Shown here in pieces: positions 17,861 through 26,683 of a stretch of 64,000 bases of DNA. This DNA is from Bradyrhizobium sp. 199. Lineage in GTDB: Bacteria; Pseudomonadota; Alphaproteobacteria; Rhizobiales; Xanthobacteraceae. Numbering within the stretch: position 1 is the stretch's first letter; every line of letters starts with the position of its first letter. Location of the stretch: contig NZ_JADPJI010000005.1 in NCBI RefSeq assembly GCF_023073355.1, positions 1,798,001 through 1,862,000 of the forward strand. Direction: 5' to 3'. Both the position numbers and the translations under genes were made by a program. The notes under the pieces are model-generated. The model was not told the DNA's origin and ran no database searches. It saw only the letters and a list, made by a program, of their open reading frames with translations.

Positions 17861-18315
17861 TCCCAACGATGTCCGCTCAACTCGCATCACAAAGGTCTGC
17901 GCTGACCACTTTCGCCATCGCATGTCGTGTCCGGTGGAGGCACGGAGCTCTTACCGACGTCCGGCGGCTGGGGCTGGGAGCTGGTTCGATGTCCATGGCT
18001 GACCGGGACATATCTGCGCGACAACGATGCCGGGGCCCGCGCGAGCAATTCAACGAAACACAACTTCGACGCCAACAAACGAGAATCCGCGTCTGTGCCG
18101 TGATTTAGCTTACATCGCCTTTGTAGTTCGGCTGTAAAGCGGCAGCTGCGCAACCGCGATGAAGGCTCCCGATTTGCCGTCCACCGCTGAACGCCCGCGA
18201 TTCTTTGCGGATAGGGCTGAAAGGCCCGCCGGGCCGGAGTCGACCAGCCAACGGCTATCAATGGCGTCACGTTCTGCTATCCTCCGCCCATTCTGCCGAG
18301 TAGCGGGCGATTGCG
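17861..18315. other. Intergenic region upstream of the cyclase operon
   Basis: About 450 bases without a convincing gene. Short open frames here lack ribosome sites and family features. The composition is slightly lower in GC than the surroundings, and promoter elements for the cyclase gene are expected in its right half, but none was identified with confidence. Confidence 0.4.
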
Positions 18316-20106
18316 GTGAACCATCCGGGGATCGAGATTGCAGAAGTCCCACCGGGGCGACGGGTGCTTGCTATCCTGGCTGCCGACGTCGTGGGCTATG
18401 CTCGGCTGACCGAGGTGGCGGAGGAGGCCACCCACATCCGCTTGCGAGCGCTCCGTTTCGGCGTGATCAACCCGTGCGTCGTCTCCTTCCGCGGCAGGAT
18501 CGTGAAGAATACGGGGGACGGCTTCCTCGCCTCGTTCGATTCCTCCCTTGATGCTGCGCGGTGTGCAGTCGCCCTGCAGCACGAAGTCGCTGCGGCAGAG
18601 GCCCAGGAAGGATACGATCGCAAGATCCAATTCCGCATAGGCCTGAACGTTGCGCAAACCATCGTTGAATCCGAGGACATCTTCGGAAAGGGCGTCAACA
18701 TAGCAGCGAGACTCGAGCAGTCAGCGCCGGCCGGCGGCGTGGTGCTTTCAGATGAAATGTTTCAGCAGATCAAGGACCGGCTCGACGTTCGTGTCCAAGA
18801 TCTGGGCATCCTGCGGCTCAAGCATCTGTCACGCCCCGTTCATGCCTATTCTCTCCTGCTACCCGAGGCCGAACGATTGCCGCCAAGCGGTGGGCGCAGG
18901 GCAAGCCGCCAGGCCAAGGTGCCCTACATCGCCGTCCTGCCGTTTCGCACGCAAGGAGCGAACCCGCAGGAGGATTACTTCGGCGATGGGACGGCTGACG
19001 AGATCGTCGTAGCGCTTCAGAGCCTCCGCGGGCTGTTCGTCATTTCAAGCATGTCCACGTTTCCCTATCGTGCTGGACGGATCGACAGTCAGAGGATCGG
19101 CCAGGAACTCGGCGTCCGATACGTCTTGAGCGGCAGCATCCGACGAGCCGACGAGCGGATTCGCATTGGAGTGGAATTGAAGGACGTCGAAGCCGGCATC
19201 GTGCTCTGGGCAGATCACTATGACGGCGATGTCTCCGAACTATTCGAATTTCAGGGCCGCATTGCGACCCGCATCGTATGGAGCATCGCTCCCCAGGTTC
19301 GGGAGGCAGAGCTAAAGCGCGCGCTTTACAAACGTTCGGACAATCTCAATGCCTACGAGATGCTCATGAAGGCGATCGACTTCATGTATCGCATGAATTT
19401 CTTCGACTTCGGCCGAGCGGGCGAGTTGTTACAGGCCGCGATCGCTGCGGATCCGAACTACGCGACTCCCTATGCCTATGCAGCGCTTTGGCACATTCAC
19501 AATGTTGCGCAAGGTTGGGGAGCCGAGGGCGGGCCCGATGCGGCGGAAGCGGCCCGCCTTGCCGCTGCGGCGGTCGATCGGGCCCCGGCAGACGGCTTCG
19601 CCTTGGCTGTTCTCGGACACACCAGGGCGCTGTTGTTCAAAGATTACGATGCAGCACTCGACCTCTTTGATAGAGCATTGAGCGCGTCGCCCGGAAATGC
19701 TATGGCGTGGACACTTAGCAGTGGCGTGTACGGCTATCTTGGGGAGGGCCAATCGGCGGTCACGCGCGCTGAACAGGGATTGCGTCTGTCGCCGGCCGAT
19801 ACACAGGCTTATTTTTACCTGATGTTCCTCGGCCAAGCGCATTATATCAACGGCAATTATGATGAAGCCGTTGTGTGGGCACGCAAGACCGCAGCTCTGA
19901 ACGGACGGCTTTCCGCCAACCTGCGTGTTCTGGCAGCCGCCTATATCGCAAAGGGCCAAGGCGCGGAGGCCCGGGGCGTCACCCGGATGCTTTTGGATAT
20001 ACAGCCTCTATTCAAGCTGTCTAACTATCGTGAACGCTGCCCCTTCAAAGTAGATTTGCGGGAACGCTTCATCGAACATTTGCGAGAGGCAGGCTTGCCG
20101 AATTGA
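18316..20106 (+). CDS. Class III adenylate/guanylate cyclase with TolB-like and TPR regions
   Basis: This 596-residue protein begins at a GTG. Residues 15-185 form a class III cyclase catalytic domain: metal-binding Asp24 in AILAADVVGY, Asp68 in KNTGDGFLASF, and the GKGVNIAARLE block (Asn128, Arg132) for transition-state binding. Residues 201-330 are a TolB-N-like domain (IAVLPFRTQG, DYFGDGTADEIVVALQ, GVRYVLSGSIRR), and about 350-590 are TPR-like helical pairs. It should make cAMP or cGMP in the cytoplasm with the C-terminus sensing or docking. It starts a tight three-gene run with the VHPO-like and subtilase genes (40 and 35 base gaps). Confidence 0.93.
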   Translation: MNHPGIEIAEVPPGRRVLAILAADVVGYARLTEVAEEATHIRLRALRFGVINPCVVSFRGRIVKNTGDGFLASFDSSLDAARCAVALQHEVAAAEAQEGYDRKIQFRIGLNVAQTIVESEDIFGKGVNIAARLEQSAPAGGVVLSDEMFQQIKDRLDVRVQDLGILRLKHLSRPVHAYSLLLPEAERLPPSGGRRASRQAKVPYIAVLPFRTQGANPQEDYFGDGTADEIVVALQSLRGLFVISSMSTFPYRAGRIDSQRIGQELGVRYVLSGSIRRADERIRIGVELKDVEAGIVLWADHYDGDVSELFEFQGRIATRIVWSIAPQVREAELKRALYKRSDNLNAYEMLMKAIDFMYRMNFFDFGRAGELLQAAIAADPNYATPYAYAALWHIHNVAQGWGAEGGPDAAEAARLAAAAVDRAPADGFALAVLGHTRALLFKDYDAALDLFDRALSASPGNAMAWTLSSGVYGYLGEGQSAVTRAEQGLRLSPADTQAYFYLMFLGQAHYINGNYDEAVVWARKTAALNGRLSANLRVLAAAYIAKGQGAEARGVTRMLLDIQPLFKLSNYRERCPFKVDLRERFIEHLREAGLPN

Positions 20107-20146
20107 ACCGTGCTGCATGTGCAGCGAACCACAGGAGGATCCCGTC

Positions 20147-20992
20147 ATGGGGGGCAATTGGTTCGGAGGCAACTGGTTTGGTGGCAATTGGTTCGGAGGA
20201 AACTGGACAGGCGGCTCGGGCGCCGGCAACGGAACGCCCGTGTTCGCCATGCGGGCTGATCGGCCCCTTGCCGAGATCGCCATCACGCGAGCATACGACG
20301 CCAAATTTCGAGACGCGGAATGGGATCCGGACTTGCGCGCCATAGCGATCCTGCCGGAATTTCTGACGCAGCACATCGGAGGCAAGCAATGGCAGGCCGC
20401 GGTGGCGCTGCCACCGCCCACCTACCCGGTCACGGCGAAGATGATCGACGAGATCTTGGTGCTGGCTGTCGCGGAGCGCCCCGAAGCGCTTGGCGAAATC
20501 GTGGAGGAGAATCAAAACTTTCAGCTGCGCTGGATGCAGCTTCTCAACATCACCGGCGCCTCCCACCCGCAAACGTTCCTACTGATGAAGATCACTGCCC
20601 GGGTCGGCGAGTTTGCGATGGTGCAGCTCAAACTTCAATATTCGAACCTGGTTGGTGCCGGCCCCCCGCCCGCTTGGTACCAGCCGCGACCAAGCCAGGT
20701 CTGCGCGACGCTGTATCCTCCAGTCCCGGTCCCGGGGCACCCGGCGTATCCAGCCGGACACGCGCTCATTGGCACGCTCACCTCCGAATGCCTGGCCGAC
20801 CTGCTGCCTCAGTACAAAGAGCCGTTGCGCGCGTTGGCTGCGCGGGTCGGGATGAACCGGATGATCGCAGGGCTGCATTATCGCGAGGATATCGACGCCG
20901 GAGCCCGGGCGGCGCTTGCGCTGAAACCCTTCTTGACAGCTTGCCCGTTCTACGTGGCCACGTTCAAACGCGCGCAGACCGAATGGCAATGA
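20147..20992 (+). CDS. Vanadium-haloperoxidase/PAP2-like protein with GGNWF repeat
   Basis: This 281-residue protein starts at an ATG behind CAGGAGGATCCCGTC. Residues 2-23 are four tandem GGNWF units followed by a glycine-rich linker. The C-terminal half has the three phosphate/vanadate motifs of the acid phosphatase/vanadium haloperoxidase superfamily: RPSQ (181-184), HPAYPAGHA (198-206, with Ala where Ser is usual in PSGH), and NRMIAGLHYREDID (Arg238, His244, Asp248). No signal peptide or membrane spans are visible, so it is more like soluble haloperoxidases than PAP2 lipid phosphatases. It lies between the cyclase and the subtilase. Confidence 0.85.
   Translation: MGGNWFGGNWFGGNWFGGNWTGGSGAGNGTPVFAMRADRPLAEIAITRAYDAKFRDAEWDPDLRAIAILPEFLTQHIGGKQWQAAVALPPPTYPVTAKMIDEILVLAVAERPEALGEIVEENQNFQLRWMQLLNITGASHPQTFLLMKITARVGEFAMVQLKLQYSNLVGAGPPPAWYQPRPSQVCATLYPPVPVPGHPAYPAGHALIGTLTSECLADLLPQYKEPLRALAARVGMNRMIAGLHYREDIDAGARAALALKPFLTACPFYVATFKRAQTEWQ
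20150..20215 (+). repeat. 15-base in-frame tandem repeat encoding GGNWF
   Basis: Four 15-base units (pattern GGCAATTGGTTCGGA with synonymous variation; last unit ends in Thr instead of Phe) sit directly after the start codon of the haloperoxidase-like gene. Third-position differences between units suggest the peptide sequence, not just the DNA, is maintained. Confidence 0.85.
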
Positions 20993-21027
20993 GATCACGC
21001 GCAACCTGACACGCAGCGGAGGCAGCA

Positions 21028-22434
21028 ATGAGACCTTGGGAACTGCGCACCGGCTATGTACGGGTGCTGGCACAACGCAACCAAGACAGCGCACTCGTCC
21101 AGGCGGCAAACGACCTGCTCCAGGGCATCAGTCCGGCCGACACGATGCGGCGTTACGTCCACGCGAACGCGACGCTCGACTTTTTGATCGACGGCGAGTT
21201 CGGCGCGCTGCCGGCCTGGGAGGGCGTCGATCGCCGCCCTGCAATCTCGATCAACGACAGAGGCGAGAAAGCGCGCGCGCTTCTCGCACTCGACAAATCG
21301 AAGAAATTCCTGATCCGCGCCTACGTGGCTCCCGCGAACCTCGCCAAGCCGGATTTCAACGGCGGCGAGCCGGTCTGGTTGGATCCGGACGTGCACGGCG
21401 AGTATGCTTTCCCTGCGAACAAGGCCACGGGTGATACCGACGCGGTTCGGCAGGACCTCAACACCGCGACGCTGCAGGACAACGGCCTTCACGGTGCGGG
21501 CGTCGCCGTCGCTATCGTTGATACCGGCATCTGCAGGCCACACCTTGCGAAGCGGCTTGGCTTCAACCCGACCTTGGATGTCGGCAATTCGTGGACGCCA
21601 CCGACGCTGGCGACCAAGCCGGGCCTCAATCGCATCGGACATGGCACAATGTGCGCCTACGGTGTGCTCGCGGTTGCCCCGAACGTGACCCTGCTCGACT
21701 ATCCCTTGCTGCTTGGGCGTCCGGCCGGGGAGCACACCGTCAGTGCAACGATCGGGGAAATGATGCGCGGCTATTTGATCCTGATCTGGCGCTGGGCGGT
21801 CATCAGGACCATCAACCAGAGCGCCCTCGTGGTCAACAACAGTTGGGGCATCTTTCATCCGAGCCTCGACGAATTTCCGCCCGGCGATCCGCAGCGCTAC
21901 ATCGATAATCCCAAACACCCCTTCAGACTGTACATCTGGCTGATCACGGCGTTCGGGGCCGATGTGGTTTTCGCTGCTGGTAACTGCGGCAAAGGCTGCC
22001 CGAGCGCTGTGTGTCTGCAACGGACGTCGGGAACAATCATGGGTGCCAATGCATATGACGAGGTGCTGACCCTCGCCGGCTGCGACATCAACGACACGCG
22101 CGTCTGTTATTCCTCGCAAGGACCCTCGATCGCGGGCCTGCCGCCGCAGAAGCCGGACATCACCGCTTACACGCAGTTTCTCGGCTCGAAGATCCAGCGG
22201 GGCCCGCGGGGCTTTGAACCGGATACGGGAACGTCGGCGGCGTGCGCTGTGGCATCGGGGTGCGTCGCTGCGTTGCGAACCCGGCGGCCGCCGACGGCGA
22301 CGGATTCGGCAACCATGATTGCGACATTGCAAGCGACGGCGCGGCCCATGGGCGGCGCAGTGCCCAATTACGATGACGGCTATGGCATCGTTCGGCCCGT
22401 GGCTGCGGGGCGTCACCTAGGCATCATTCCATGA
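21028..22434 (+). CDS. S8 (subtilisin-like) serine peptidase, no signal peptide
   Basis: This 468-residue protein has the full subtilase triad: Asp165 in AIVDTG, His205 in GHGTMCA, and Ser403 in GTSAACAVASG, plus oxyanion Asn319 in FAAGNCG. About 140 residues precede the catalytic domain and have no secretion signal, so either this is an intracellular peptidase or the N-terminal part is a non-secreted prodomain. Seven or more cysteines lie in the catalytic domain, which is unusual for a cytoplasmic enzyme. ATG behind GGAGGCAGCA. It is the third gene of the cyclase/haloperoxidase run. Confidence 0.9.
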   Translation: MRPWELRTGYVRVLAQRNQDSALVQAANDLLQGISPADTMRRYVHANATLDFLIDGEFGALPAWEGVDRRPAISINDRGEKARALLALDKSKKFLIRAYVAPANLAKPDFNGGEPVWLDPDVHGEYAFPANKATGDTDAVRQDLNTATLQDNGLHGAGVAVAIVDTGICRPHLAKRLGFNPTLDVGNSWTPPTLATKPGLNRIGHGTMCAYGVLAVAPNVTLLDYPLLLGRPAGEHTVSATIGEMMRGYLILIWRWAVIRTINQSALVVNNSWGIFHPSLDEFPPGDPQRYIDNPKHPFRLYIWLITAFGADVVFAAGNCGKGCPSAVCLQRTSGTIMGANAYDEVLTLAGCDINDTRVCYSSQGPSIAGLPPQKPDITAYTQFLGSKIQRGPRGFEPDTGTSAACAVASGCVAALRTRRPPTATDSATMIATLQATARPMGGAVPNYDDGYGIVRPVAAGRHLGIIP

Positions 22435-22654
22435 GCGCGCAAACCGCCCACCGAGCCAATGGTCGAAGAGCTCTCCGCTGGAATGCGCTCGGTCAGGTGT
22501 TGTGACTGTGCAGGACGGAACGAAAGACGTGCCCCAGCCCAGTGAGCGCCGCTGCCGCCCATGAGATCCGCTTCGGTTTGGGGCGGTATGCTCCGGCTGG
22601 TCGGAGCGCTTCCGTTTGACGATTGCAGGGGACGTGCGTGCCTGACTGGCTGAC

Positions 22655-24277
22655 CTAGCTCCGCAACCCCGGCGCTTCCTGCCCGGTCCGTGCGACATAT
22701 TCCGTGTAGCCGCCGCCGAACTGGTGGATGCCCTCCGGCGTCAGCTCCAGCACGCGGTTCGACAACGTCGCCAGGAAATGCCGGTCGTGCGAAACAAACA
22801 GCATGGTGCCTTCGAAATCCGACAGCGCCGTGATCAACATCTCCTTGGTGGCGAGATCGAGATGGTTGGTCGGCTCGTCCAGCACCAGGAAGTTCGGCGG
22901 ATCGAACAGCATCTTGGCCATCACCAGCCGGGCCTTCTCGCCGCCCGACAGCACCCGGCAGCGCTTCTCGACGTCGTCGCCGGAGAAGCCGAAGCAGCCC
23001 GCGAGCGCGCGCAAGGATCCCTGCCCCGCCGTCGGAAACGCGTATTCGAGTGAATCGAACACCGTCTGCTCGCCGTCGAGCAGATCCATCGCATGCTGGG
23101 CGAAGTAGCCCATTTTGACGCTGCCGCCGACCGCCACCGTGCCCTGGTCCGGCTCGCTTGCGCCTGCGACGAGCTTAAGCAGCGTCGACTTGCCGGCGCC
23201 GTTGACGCCCATCACGCACCAGCGCTCCCTACGACGGATCATGAAATCGAGCCCGTCATAGATCCGCTTTGAGCCGTAACCCTTGTACACGTTCTTGAGC
23301 GCCACGACATCCTCGCCCGAGCGCGGCGCCGGCGGGAAGTCGAACGCCACGCTCTGGCGCCGGCGCGGCGGCTCGACTCGCTCGATCTTGTCGAGCTTCT
23401 TGACCCGGCTCTGCACCTGGGCGGCATGCGAGGCGCGCGCCTTGAAGCGCTCGATGAACTTGATCTCCTTGGCGAGCATGGCCTGCTGGCGCTCGAACTG
23501 GGCCTGCTGCTGCTTCTCGTTCTGCGCGCGCTGCTGCTCGTAGAATTCGTAGTCGCCGGTGTAGGTGGTGAGAGAGCCGGAGTCGATCTCGATCACCTTG
23601 GAGATCACGCGGTTGATGAACTCGCGGTCATGCGAGGTCATGAGCAGCGTGCCTTCGTAATCGTGCAGGAATTTTTCCAGCCAGATCAGGCTTTCGAGAT
23701 CGAGATGGTTGCTCGGCTCGTCGAGCAGCATGACGTCGGGGCGCATCAGGAGAATGCGCGCGAGCGCCACGCGCATCTTCCAGCCGCCGGAGAGTTTCCC
23801 GACGTCGCCGTCCATCATCTCCTGGCTGAAGCCGAGGCCCGACAGCGCTTCGCGCGCGCGGCCATCCAGCGCGTAGCCGTCGAGCTCCTCGAAGCGATGC
23901 TGCACCTCGCCGTAGCGGGCGATGATCTCGTCCATCTGGTCGGCCTTGTCAGGATCGGCCATGGCCGTCTCGAGCTCGCGGAGCTCGGCCGCGACCTCGC
24001 TGACGGGACCCGCACCATCCATCACCTCGGCGACCGCACTGCGGCCAGACATCTCGCCGACATCCTGGTTGAAATAGCCGATGGTGATGCCGCGATCGGT
24101 CGAAACCTGGCCCTCGTCGGCCAGTTCCTCACCGGCGATCATCCGGAACAATGTGGTCTTGCCCGCACCGTTCGGCCCGACGAGGCCGATCTTCTCGCCC
24201 TTATTCAGGGCGGCGGAGGCTTCGATGAACAGGATCTGGTGGCCGGCTTGCTTGCTGACGTTGTCGAGGCGGATCAT
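22655..24277 (-). CDS. ABC-F family ATPase (ribosome-associated type)
   Basis: This 540-residue protein has two ABC domains in one chain and no membrane spans. Walker A GPNGAGKTT is near residue 35 and GVNGAGKST in the second domain; signatures are KLSGGWKMR and VLSGGEKAR; Walker B regions are LLDEPSNHLD and VLDEPTNHLD. A Gln/Lys-rich linker of about 60 residues (around 245-310) joins them, as expected for the arm that enters the ribosomal E site. The long C-terminal coiled coil of Uup is absent. A role in translation or stalled-ribosome rescue is inferred from the family; the subfamily is not resolved. Confidence 0.92.
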   Translation of the reverse strand: MIRLDNVSKQAGHQILFIEASAALNKGEKIGLVGPNGAGKTTLFRMIAGEELADEGQVSTDRGITIGYFNQDVGEMSGRSAVAEVMDGAGPVSEVAAELRELETAMADPDKADQMDEIIARYGEVQHRFEELDGYALDGRAREALSGLGFSQEMMDGDVGKLSGGWKMRVALARILLMRPDVMLLDEPSNHLDLESLIWLEKFLHDYEGTLLMTSHDREFINRVISKVIEIDSGSLTTYTGDYEFYEQQRAQNEKQQQAQFERQQAMLAKEIKFIERFKARASHAAQVQSRVKKLDKIERVEPPRRRQSVAFDFPPAPRSGEDVVALKNVYKGYGSKRIYDGLDFMIRRRERWCVMGVNGAGKSTLLKLVAGASEPDQGTVAVGGSVKMGYFAQHAMDLLDGEQTVFDSLEYAFPTAGQGSLRALAGCFGFSGDDVEKRCRVLSGGEKARLVMAKMLFDPPNFLVLDEPTNHLDLATKEMLITALSDFEGTMLFVSHDRHFLATLSNRVLELTPEGIHQFGGGYTEYVARTGQEAPGLRS

Positions 24278-24540
24278 GAGGTCTTTTTTGGGGGTTTTTG
24301 CGTTGCAGCGTCATAGGCCATACGGCCCCCAAGGGGAAGCCCGGCGGGGTACGGATTCCGCCATTGTTTGGCGTATTGCAGACTCAAACCGGACATCGCC
24401 TCAAGTCCGAAAACCTTCACAGGAACGGACACGTGCTCGCAGCAGTTTTCTTCACTCCTCGATCACATCGTCGGGGCGGGCGAGCAGGTTCATTGGAAAT
24501 GTAAAAGCGGAAATGCAACGTGTACCGCGACAGGCTGTTT

Positions 24541-25386
24541 TCAATGCTCGGAAGTAAACTTTAAAACAGCTTCATTGAAAGCCTTTGGGTTCTCGGCGGT
24601 CATTGCGTGACCCGCGTGAGGAATAATGACCGGCGGCTCGAAATTGCCCCGATTTTGCATCTCTGAAATCAAAACACCGTACATTGGCGGCGATTTCTCG
24701 CCATTTATCATAAGGACGGGAAAATTGAAATTCCGCAGCTCTTCGTCGGTGGTGAGAGGAAGTGGATCATCGACGATCGCCGTCCGAATATTCTGAAGAA
24801 ACTCTTTCTGCCGCCCCGCTGATAAACTCTGCCAGAAGTCCGGACCGACCAAGCGATGCATGAAGCGGGCCGTGCCGCCCTCAACATCTCCATCGGCTAC
24901 ATCTTTCCGCAACTCAGCAAACAATTTTGATCGGAAAGCAGTCGCCGTCAAATTTGCTTCCGTTTCAGGAAGCTCAAGCCTGACACCTGGATCCGCAAGA
25001 ATGAGGGTTCGGATGAAGTGCGGATATTTTTTCGCCACTTCGATAGCAACTGCACCGCCGCGAGAAACACCCAACAAGTGGACCGGACCAAGGTCCAGGT
25101 TTTTTACGAAGGCGCCCACATCATCGGCGTGCTGGGCAAATGAGAAATCGTTTCCGACGCCGTCCCACAATTCAGGGAAATAGTGTCTGAGGCTTACGTT
25201 CAGAACTCGATGCTGTTTGGAAAACGGTGCGAGCTGATCCGGCCAAATTCGATAATCACAGAACGATCCGTGAATGAGCACAAGTGGCGGTCCAGCTCCA
25301 CGATCTTGATAGGCCATGGGATATCCATTGACCTCGGTCCATTTTACATCAGCAGGGATCAACCACTTCGGAGGAAGATAAGACAT
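24541..25386 (-). CDS. Alpha/beta hydrolase
   Basis: This 281-residue protein has the alpha/beta hydrolase core: LVLIHGSFCDYRIW (oxyanion region), nucleophile elbow GVSRGG, and a terminal histidine in IPHAGHAMTAE. A family acid is plausible near LMINGEKSPP. No signal peptide. I chose the ATG at 25386 because the fold starts soon after; the frame is open to 25533 with no family features. Its GC content and codon choice are clearly lower than most neighbours, and a transposase remnant lies just upstream, which suggests acquisition by transfer. Substrate unknown. Confidence 0.85.
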   Translation of the reverse strand: MSYLPPKWLIPADVKWTEVNGYPMAYQDRGAGPPLVLIHGSFCDYRIWPDQLAPFSKQHRVLNVSLRHYFPELWDGVGNDFSFAQHADDVGAFVKNLDLGPVHLLGVSRGGAVAIEVAKKYPHFIRTLILADPGVRLELPETEANLTATAFRSKLFAELRKDVADGDVEGGTARFMHRLVGPDFWQSLSAGRQKEFLQNIRTAIVDDPLPLTTDEELRNFNFPVLMINGEKSPPMYGVLISEMQNRGNFEPPVIIPHAGHAMTAENPKAFNEAVLKFTSEH

Positions 25387-25462
25387 CAGCGCAGCCCCAG
25401 TATGGTCCGTCAATGGCCCGAAATCGTACCACTTTGGGATCGAGCAGAATACTAGCCGCGCT

Positions 25463-25582
25463 GTGGCGCGCATCGCAACCCGGTATGACAAGCTCGCCCC
25501 AAAAGACCTTGTCTTCATCAAGATCGTAGCCATTCGGGCTTGGCTACGGGCTTATGAGCCCACCCTAGTAAACTCGAGTGAA
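25463..25582 (+). mobile_element. Transposase C-terminal remnant (IS5-like)
   Basis: The translation ARIATRYDKLAP followed by IRAWLRAYEPT closely resembles the conserved C-terminus of IS5-family transposases (RRIATRYDKLAxN and WLRxYEST). No catalytic DDE region, terminal inverted repeats or target duplication were seen, and the normal stop is missing because the frame runs on into unrelated sequence. This is a fragment of a decayed element. Confidence 0.6.
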
Positions 25583-26057
25583 GCAAAATTATCGACTTGG
25601 ATGACAGATCAGTCGAGAGAGCAATTCAGTGCGCTTTCGGATCACTCTCGGAGCCATAGTCGTCGCGTGATCCACGGACGGCGGTGCCGATACTTGCGAT
25701 GCGATGGCCGCGAGCTACAACTCGATCTCGAGGACCATGCGCCCAAATACAGGGTATACGAGATGGCAATTTGACCGTCTATCGGAGGCAAAATTTAGCC
25801 CAGTTCGCCCTGATAGCTGCAATGGCTGCGAACCGATGCAACACGACGGGCACGCCTGCTCTCTTCAACACGGCACCGAGTGAAAATTTCTGTCCGTAGG
25901 ATCATGCGACGAGCTGTTTCCAGAAAAATAGCAAGCGCTCGACGCGTTTGCAGGGCACTATTTGCGGACGTTTCGGATCGCCTGCCGTTTCTTGTGGGAC
26001 GCGAGGGCTTGCGATCGCCGAGAAGCTCGTAGATTTTATCCGGCCGATGCGCCGCAA
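25583..26057. other. Low-GC intergenic region
   Basis: About 475 bases with only weak open frames on both strands. Composition is lower in GC than the core genes around it. It may be further debris of the element whose transposase tail precedes it, but nothing recognisable remains. Confidence 0.4.
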
Positions 26058-26492
26058 ATGGGATCAAGTTCTGTGGTTTTCCGTTCCGTCATTACCCCGG
26101 TAGTCGTTTTGGCTCTCTCCGCGGCCCCCGGACCCGCGACGGCCGCGCGTGCGGCCATGCCAAGATTGGACCCCATAACCGACTTCATGCGCATCCACGG
26201 TCGGCCCGATTCCATCGACGTCGTCGGCAAGCACAACCGGGCCTACCATTGGCGATTGACCACAGACGTCAGCTTCTCGGACGATGCGTTGGTGAGCCAC
26301 GAGAAATTCACCTGCAACGTGACGGTGTTGGCATCAGCGAGTGGACGTATCCTGCGCATAGCTGTCGAACCGCTCAATCCCGGCGCGGCGGCGATCGCTT
26401 CGGTCGGAGCGTTCGGCCCGCTCTGCGAAAAGAACTTCGGCCTGAGGCCCCACGCCTCGCAGGGCACGACACTGCGCACCAGGGCGCGCTGA
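26058..26492 (+). CDS. Secreted hypothetical protein
   Basis: From the ATG at 26058 the product has 144 residues with a probable signal peptide (VITPVVVLALSAAPGPATAARA). The mature part contains DFMRIHGRPDSIDVVGKHNRAYHW, and two cysteines (EKFTCNV, FGPLCEKN) that could form a disulfide. The frame is open upstream to 25962, and no clear ribosome site supports either start. No family recognised. Confidence 0.55.
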   Translation: MGSSSVVFRSVITPVVVLALSAAPGPATAARAAMPRLDPITDFMRIHGRPDSIDVVGKHNRAYHWRLTTDVSFSDDALVSHEKFTCNVTVLASASGRILRIAVEPLNPGAAAIASVGAFGPLCEKNFGLRPHASQGTTLRTRAR

Positions 26493-26683
26493 GGGTTCGA
26501 CCTGGTCGCGCCCGATCGATGTTGCGGACGAGACCATTTCGCGATTTTCATGACGTCCCGAGCCCGTCGTTTGACGATCGGAAGCCATCTTGCTCGTATC
26601 GCCCAGCTGGAGGCCAGATTTGGCGCTCCCATCAGCAGCAGTCTTGTTCAATCAACCCGAAGACGCGAACATAGCGTTGCCGC

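Noticed and set aside
18316..20106. Cyclase gene as a CBASS-type defence nucleotidyltransferase
   Set aside because: The catalytic motifs are those of class III cyclases, not of CD-NTases, and no recognisable effector or ubiquitin-like helper genes follow.
20995..22416. 473-residue open frame on the minus strand
   Set aside because: Antisense to the subtilase, which has all four active-site motifs.
25795..26067. 90-residue open frame on the minus strand
   Set aside because: No ribosome site, arginine-rich chance composition, and overlap with the secreted protein start on the other strand.
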